From positions 1 to 37,693 of the forward strand of contig JAKAJO010000009.1 of assembly GCA_021813745.1 (NCBI GenBank): a DNA stretch of 37,693 nt, in the 5' to 3' direction. The position numbers and the translations under genes were made by a program. This document shows positions 33,558-37,693 of this stretch, piece after piece; the stretch's first letter is position 1, and the number at the start of each line of letters is the position of its first letter. The notes beneath the pieces were generated by a model. It saw only the letters and a program-made list of their open reading frames with translations. It did not search any database and had not been told where the DNA came from. The stretch is from Acidobacteriota bacterium (GTDB taxonomy: Bacteria; Acidobacteriota; Terriglobia; Terriglobales; Acidobacteriaceae).

Positions 33558-36500
33558 CTAGGCTCCGAGGTCAATGTAGCGCCAGTTCCCAATTGGATCG
33601 ATTTGAACAGGCTGCGGGAAGCCTTGCGCGGGGCCCATAGTCAGGAATTCGGAAAATGAGATACGTCCATCATCACGTTTTTTCTGATTATCATCTGATT
33701 TACCGCCAGGCTTGTCCTGATCTTTGTCAGTTTTTCGAAGATACACGCCCTGCATTGCGTTTACAGGTTGCAGAACGATCCGGCCATCGCTACGGAAGCT
33801 CTGGACAATGACAATATCGCGATTCGCAAGCTCAACCATATCCCCCTTCATCAGAGAGAACCGATAGGTGACTTCATCGTCGTTCCTGAGGCTTTTCTTA
33901 AACTCCTCCGACGGCAGCGCGAAGATGTTTGTGCGGGCGCGTTCGCGCTTCGGTATCGACTGGATACTCTGTGCCGCATCAAAGAGTTTCACTACCTCCC
34001 ACCTCCATTTTGTCCCTCGCCGGTTCTGCACGTTGAAGAAGCTCACATAGGCAATCTCGCCCGTCTCCACATTGCGTTCCGGATATCCTTTCCCACGTTT
34101 ATCCATCCCGAGAGAGGTCGTATGCTTCGTGAACCAGATAGTGAATTTCTTGATAGGTACAGGCTTACCAAGACGTTTGCCCGGCAAGGTTGGGTATCCA
34201 TGCTCTGCCTCCTTCCACATCCGATAACCGCGAACCTCTTCGCCTTTCTTGTTCTTGCCGCGAATCGTTTCGCCGAACTCGCGAATGATTCGTTGAATGG
34301 TTGTGTTCGGCGATCCGTCCTTGTTTTTCCCTTCCACAATGTGCGCAATCGTACTTTCAATATCCTCCGGCTTCTCCATCTTGCTCAGATCCCGGATCGA
34401 GACGCGCTTGTGGCGAATTGGTGTGTCGTTTTTCGGTGTGCGCCCGCGCTCCTTGCCGAAATATCCCGCCTTGTGTAACTCGCCGCGCAATCTGTGATTG
34501 ACGCGATGCGAGGTCACGATGTTCTTGAAGGTTCCGCGCAGTCTTTCCAGACGCTCGCCGTTCAGGCACTCAGGACGCGCTTCGCGCCGGACTAGATTCA
34601 GCAAATCCCGGTAGCCGAGTGATGTGTACCTGTCATTCTGGTGCTGGACGTAATATCTTGCGCTGAGAGTGTTGATCTTCCGGATCAAACTCTCTGTCGT
34701 CAGCCCAATCACAACCGCATCGAGTGCATGATGCCTATGGTCGCTGCGGTCCTTTTTCTTCGACTCCTTGTTCTTCTCCCGCTTCTCCTGGGCTGTTTCA
34801 GCGGTTTTAGTCGCGCCATTGCCGATCAGTTCATGGAGGTTCAACATCCAGGCATCGCGCAACAGAGCCGTCACCATACCGGAGGAGACGAAGATGGCGC
34901 GCCGGCCCGTGCTGTCCTTGAACTCGTCTTGCTCATCAACTTCGACACCAGCGTCCGGCAATACATCCCGCCCGCCGTAAAGCGTCATCAGCAGACGACC
35001 GGCAAGCTTGCTAGTGTACCGGGTATCGATGAGCCGCCGCGCGCCAAACTTCCGCGCTTCCTCTGGAGTGCGCAATTGAAAGAGGGCCAGCTTGCGTTTG
35101 TTCCCGAACTTCTCGACGCGTTGCAGGATGTTTGCCCAATCCGTCTGATTGCCGCCGAAATGCTGCCAGGGCGTCCGATCCAGCTTTTCGTGATTTGTGC
35201 TCCGGAAAGTCAGCGTGAGGTTGTCGAAGCTGTTGTCCAACATCATGCTCTGTGGAATGATGTGTTCAATCTCGACTTCGCCGCCAAACAGCTGAGCGTA
35301 ACTGATGGGATCTCCCGTGTAGGGGCAGGTGCAGTGACACTCCATCAGCAGGAGCATCTTGGTGACGGCGTCACGTTTCTGGCGTACCAACCCTTCCGCG
35401 TCGAGCCCTTCGGCGTCATAGTTCCGGCACTCTTTCAGAATCTTCCTCGCCGCCTCCAGACGTCGCTCGTGATTCTTTTCATTGACTTCTTCCGCGTCCT
35501 TGCGCTGACGGCGGTTCTTTCTCAGTTCACGGGCCAACTCAATGCGAATCTCGTAGGGCTTGCTGCCGTGCTTGCGAATGACGGCATTGACAACCTTGCG
35601 CAGTTCCGTCAGCGCGCGAATCACAGCAGGATTGGTAAGGCTGCGGATGAACCCATTCGGGCCGGTCACCTCAGGTACGTAATCAAGCGGTTTCTTCCCG
35701 GCGAGCGGATTTGGGTACACCTTCAGCCGTGCAGTCATGAAGGAAACTCCGTTCCACATCCCGCCCTTCGCCGGATCGAGCAGATTCAGAATCGCCTTAC
35801 GCGAGAGTTTGCAGTAATCAGCAGGAGGGCGGTTCTCTGCCCAGATGTGCGCATGGAATTCATCAAGACCCCATTGATCCGCGGCAACGCGCTCACGCTC
35901 CTTCAGGCCCTCGGTGGTCCGCCAGCTTTCAACGATCGCAACCTTCTTGTCCCAGGTGAATGCGTCCCACCGTTCCGCCCCAAAGACCCGCAGCATGACG
36001 GCATTGACGCGATTCCCCTCAATCTTCCCCTCGTTGAGCTTTTTCTTAGGGTCATCACCCGGCTTCCGCTTCTTCTGGAGGTTGAACTCCGCGTCAGGCA
36101 TGTCGAGGAGCTTCCGGATCTCGGGAAATGTCAGGTCGCCTTGCTCCTGGAGTTTCTTTACCAACTTCGCGCTTTTCTCCGCGGGTATCTGCTTTTCCAG
36201 CATGTCGGCACGGTCAAAATGGCGCAGGTTATTGACCTTCTGCAACAGCCGGAACTGCTGCGCTTCGAGCGATGCCCACGGAGCACGGCGCTCTTCCTGC
36301 TCGAGGTCGCAGAATCCAATCAGGTGGGCCGTGCTGGCGAGTGGCCGCTGGAAGAAGAGCAGCTTGCGAATCGCCTGCCAAAGCTTCTCTCTCTTCTCCA
36401 ACTCTTCCGGTGTCAACCCCGGATGGCTAGTGCGATAAAACTCATCTTGCTTTTCCCAGATAAGATCGAACTCATCTTCAAACATCTCTCGGGCGGTCCA

Positions 36501-37322
36501 GCGGTGACGGATGCGCTCATCATGGGGATTATGGGCTGTGAACGTGCCGAAATAAGGGCCAATCAGTGGCGCTTTGATCGTTCCCGTCTGGCATGCTGCC
36601 TGCATCTTCGTGTTCAGATCGCTGATGCCTTTTCTGACCTTGCCCGTGTTCTGCTCATCTCCCTCATCTTCGGTCTCACGTTTCTTCTTGCCCTTCTTGG
36701 AGGAGGATGCAGTTTCCTCTTCTTCGGCAATTTCCTCCCTGTCGGTTTCATCCACGGCGCTTGGACGGTATCCTCTACGCTGTGAGAGATGGTAGATAAT
36801 CTTGCCCAATTCGTACGGTTTCAGCTCTCGTTCCAGGGCTTCTTTCCGCAACACGTATGGCAATGCCTGGTCTGTGTCTAGCATGACCGCGTCTGCTCCA
36901 CGCCGGCGTCTGGATCCTGAGAGCGAGTGAGCGAGTTCCTTGTCGAGTCTGTTGAAGGTAAGGTGCTTCTGGGCAAAGAGCGGCTCATCTCGATATTCTT
37001 CATAAGTAGGCAGCCAGTTATTGGCTTGGAGCAATTTGAAGAGCGAGTTCTGCCGGGCGCGCTTTCTATCGCCCTGCCGGCGCGCCAGGCGCGCCAGACG
37101 GCGTCCGACAGCCTTGGAGCGATCGATTCCCCTAACGATGGCTTCCTCGGTTGGGATCTTGGCTGTAACTTCCACGCCCGGGTCGAATATCCGAACTCCG
37201 GCGTCGAAAACTTCAGCTGGCTCAAGCTGTTCATTCAGACGAATAACTGCCCAGCCTATAGATGCTGAACCAAGATCAAGTCCAAGAATATACTTTTGTG
37301 AAGAATCTAAGGTTGGAGACAT
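33558..37322 (-). CDS. cas9: Type II-C Cas9 effector nuclease
   Basis: The 1254-residue protein cuts target DNA guided by crRNA:tracrRNA. Catalytic residues are visible: RuvC-I Asp16 (ILGLDLGSASIGWAV), an Arg-rich bridge helix at about 70-97 (VGRRLARLARRQGDRKRARQ), RuvC-II Glu595 (EIRIELAREL), HNH His687 (VEIEHIIPQS) with Asn710, and RuvC-III His865/Asp868 (DHRHHALDAVVIGL). A second Lys/Glu-rich linker (about 840-860) precedes RuvC-III. A charged low-complexity stretch at about 191-232 lies in the recognition lobe, an unusual insertion. Length is above most II-C enzymes. The intact motifs suggest an active nuclease. The PAM is not predictable from sequence alone. Confidence 0.98.
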   Translation of the reverse strand: MSPTLDSSQKYILGLDLGSASIGWAVIRLNEQLEPAEVFDAGVRIFDPGVEVTAKIPTEEAIVRGIDRSKAVGRRLARLARRQGDRKRARQNSLFKLLQANNWLPTYEEYRDEPLFAQKHLTFNRLDKELAHSLSGSRRRRGADAVMLDTDQALPYVLRKEALERELKPYELGKIIYHLSQRRGYRPSAVDETDREEIAEEEETASSSKKGKKKRETEDEGDEQNTGKVRKGISDLNTKMQAACQTGTIKAPLIGPYFGTFTAHNPHDERIRHRWTAREMFEDEFDLIWEKQDEFYRTSHPGLTPEELEKREKLWQAIRKLLFFQRPLASTAHLIGFCDLEQEERRAPWASLEAQQFRLLQKVNNLRHFDRADMLEKQIPAEKSAKLVKKLQEQGDLTFPEIRKLLDMPDAEFNLQKKRKPGDDPKKKLNEGKIEGNRVNAVMLRVFGAERWDAFTWDKKVAIVESWRTTEGLKERERVAADQWGLDEFHAHIWAENRPPADYCKLSRKAILNLLDPAKGGMWNGVSFMTARLKVYPNPLAGKKPLDYVPEVTGPNGFIRSLTNPAVIRALTELRKVVNAVIRKHGSKPYEIRIELARELRKNRRQRKDAEEVNEKNHERRLEAARKILKECRNYDAEGLDAEGLVRQKRDAVTKMLLLMECHCTCPYTGDPISYAQLFGGEVEIEHIIPQSMMLDNSFDNLTLTFRSTNHEKLDRTPWQHFGGNQTDWANILQRVEKFGNKRKLALFQLRTPEEARKFGARRLIDTRYTSKLAGRLLMTLYGGRDVLPDAGVEVDEQDEFKDSTGRRAIFVSSGMVTALLRDAWMLNLHELIGNGATKTAETAQEKREKNKESKKKDRSDHRHHALDAVVIGLTTESLIRKINTLSARYYVQHQNDRYTSLGYRDLLNLVRREARPECLNGERLERLRGTFKNIVTSHRVNHRLRGELHKAGYFGKERGRTPKNDTPIRHKRVSIRDLSKMEKPEDIESTIAHIVEGKNKDGSPNTTIQRIIREFGETIRGKNKKGEEVRGYRMWKEAEHGYPTLPGKRLGKPVPIKKFTIWFTKHTTSLGMDKRGKGYPERNVETGEIAYVSFFNVQNRRGTKWRWEVVKLFDAAQSIQSIPKRERARTNIFALPSEEFKKSLRNDDEVTYRFSLMKGDMVELANRDIVIVQSFRSDGRIVLQPVNAMQGVYLRKTDKDQDKPGGKSDDNQKKRDDGRISFSEFLTMGPAQGFPQPVQIDPIGNWRYIDLGA

Positions 37323-37332
37323 TCAATGCACC

Positions 37333-37361
37333 TTGACATGCAGATTTTCAACGGGTTACAA
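37333..37361 (+). promoter_or_regulatory. Candidate tracrRNA promoter
   Basis: TTGACA at 37333-37338 matches the -35 consensus exactly. A weak -10 (TTACAA, 37356-37361) follows after 17 bp. Transcription would begin near 37368, one base before the anti-repeat. It lies in the 46-bp gap between the divergent cas9 start and the tracrRNA. Confidence 0.6.
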
Positions 37362-37368
37362 GTATAGC

Positions 37369-37465
37369 AGTGTACTTGAGCGGTGATTCTTGGATCCATT
37401 CCTAGTAAGTTTCACCGACGAAGGGTAAATCCCAGGTGAACGCCCCGGAGACGGGGCGTTCTTGT
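37369..37465 (+). ncRNA. tracrRNA of the type II-C system
   Basis: The anti-repeat starts AGTGTACTTGAGCGGTGATT (37369-37388), perfectly complementary to the last bases of the CRISPR repeat. After a short bulge, CCATTCCTAGT pairs with the repeat start (GCTGGGGATGG), using three G-U wobbles. So the whole 36-nt repeat is paired, with upper and lower stems separated by a bulge as in known tracrRNAs. A nexus-like hairpin follows (TTCACC with GGTGAA, enclosing GGG-TAAAT-CCC), then a terminator stem. The gene lies divergently upstream of cas9, 46 bp from its start. Confidence 0.9.
37439..37460 (+). terminator. tracrRNA 3' terminator hairpin
   Basis: AACGCCCC and GGGGCGTT form a perfect 8-bp stem with a GGAGAC loop, followed by CTTGTCT. 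It would end the tracrRNA and leave the 3' hairpin that Cas9 usually holds. Confidence 0.8.
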
Positions 37466-37470
37466 CTAGC

Positions 37471-37492
37471 TGCGCTCTTTCTGCGCTCTGTT
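37471..37492 (+). repeat. Right arm-type repeats TGCGCTCnnTT
   Basis: TGCGCTCTTTC (37471-37481) and TGCGCTCTGTT (37482-37492) are tandem with 11-bp spacing, the same layout as at the left island end. They begin 11 bp after the tracrRNA terminator stem and lie 70 bp before the right boundary repeat. Confidence 0.5.
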
Positions 37493-37562
37493 TGTCCGAT
37501 CACGACTGCTTTTCATGGTCTTAGGTGTCATCCGCCGACCTGCATGTTGTTGAAAATACGTT

Positions 37563-37596
37563 AGGTTGCAGATTCGATTCCTACCGCGTCCACCAT
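37563..37596 (+). repeat. Right att-like repeat (tRNA 3' end remnant)
   Basis: This copy matches 26783-26816 at 32 of 34 positions, with an identical core beginning TTCGATTCCTACCGCGTCC. Compared with the left copy the T-stem is broken by the two changes (GCAGA in place of GTAGG), so it is a displaced 3' fragment. No tRNA 5' half lies upstream. It marks the likely right end of the island; the last 97 bases of the window lie outside. Confidence 0.75.
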
Positions 37597-37693
37597 TCAT
37601 CCACCAATCAGACTGCATTTCGTGCCGTTGAGCACAAGCTCCACAACATTGTTGTGTCATCCGCGATGTGCGGCGTGAACGCGGTATCGTATG

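Larger units (their letters stand above)
26783..37596. mobile_element. Integrative island carrying a type II-C CRISPR-Cas9 system
   Basis: The 10.8-kb segment is bounded by direct repeats of a tRNA 3' end (26783-26816 and 37563-37596). Just inside the left repeat is a tyrosine recombinase reading away from it, followed by an HTH gene, a second recombinase and another HTH gene. The rest is the CRISPR array, cas2, cas1, cas9 and tracrRNA, with one small unknown gene. Paired 11-bp repeats (TGCGCTCnnTT) lie inside each end, like integrase arm sites. No phage structural, replication or conjugation gene is seen, so transfer would need help from another element. Integration and excision activity are inferred. 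Confidence 0.75.

Noticed and set aside
34641..36785. 714-codon plus-strand frame opposite cas9
   Set aside because: It lies wholly antisense to an unmistakable cas9 with all catalytic motifs, has no domain and no start signal. It is a shadow of GC-rich codon use.
37466..37660. 64-codon minus-strand frame across the right island end, with a tail similar to the integrase C-terminus
   Set aside because: The similarity (AQKERS versus AQTERNSS) comes from the shared TGCGCTC repeats, and the order relative to the att repeat is opposite. It is not a convincing integrase remnant.

Overview
The window is GC-rich bacterial DNA with dense, Shine-Dalgarno-led operons. It is best explained as a soil or acid-environment Acidobacteriota chromosome: a sigma-54 two-component system, copper and mercury resistance, a bufferin-type metallophore operon and a type II-C Cas9. 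The phylum is inferred from gene style only, because no rRNA or marker gene is present.

Positions 1-11364 form a metal (mainly copper) resistance block. At the left edge, on the minus strand, lies the start of an RND-type efflux operon: a Cys-rich secreted protein, a secreted protein with two PH-like repeats, and a TolC/CzcC-like protein cut by the window edge. Divergent to it are a membrane histidine kinase and an NtrC-class regulator. A sigma-54-type promoter precedes the next operon, which encodes a secreted W-x-x-W-Y-R repeat protein, a secreted helical protein and a DUF302 protein. A convergent copper operon follows: Cys-rich secreted protein, CopA multicopper oxidase, CopB, cytochrome c.

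Positions 11509-17946 hold a broken Gp157-like gene joined to an IS21 remnant, a compact mer operon (merT-merP-merA, divergent merR, textbook operator) and a two-gene operon of a COG1964-type radical SAM enzyme and a SAM methyltransferase.

Positions 18042-26581 hold a bufferin-like operon (bufA-bufB-bufC-doxX), a divergent ECF sigma factor with a zinc-binding anti-sigma factor, and a run of redox and transport genes: DUF6789 membrane protein, thioredoxin/DsbD-like protein, MFS transporter, a second MerA-like flavoprotein and a shortened MerT. The 8-mer GTAACCTT lies in front of bufA, the sigma gene and the DUF6789 gene, which suggests one regulon.

Positions 26783-37596 look like a compact 10.8-kb integrative island bounded by 34-bp direct repeats of a tRNA 3' end (two mismatches). 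It carries two tyrosine recombinases, two small HTH (excisionase-like) proteins, one unknown gene and a complete type II-C CRISPR-Cas system: a 17-repeat array, cas2, cas1, cas9 (1254 aa) and, beyond cas9, a divergent tracrRNA whose anti-repeat pairs with the full CRISPR repeat. Almost the whole cargo is the CRISPR-Cas locus, so this is a candidate mobile Cas9 immunity island. Neither boundary repeat is an intact tRNA, which suggests stacked integrations at a tRNA gene outside the window.
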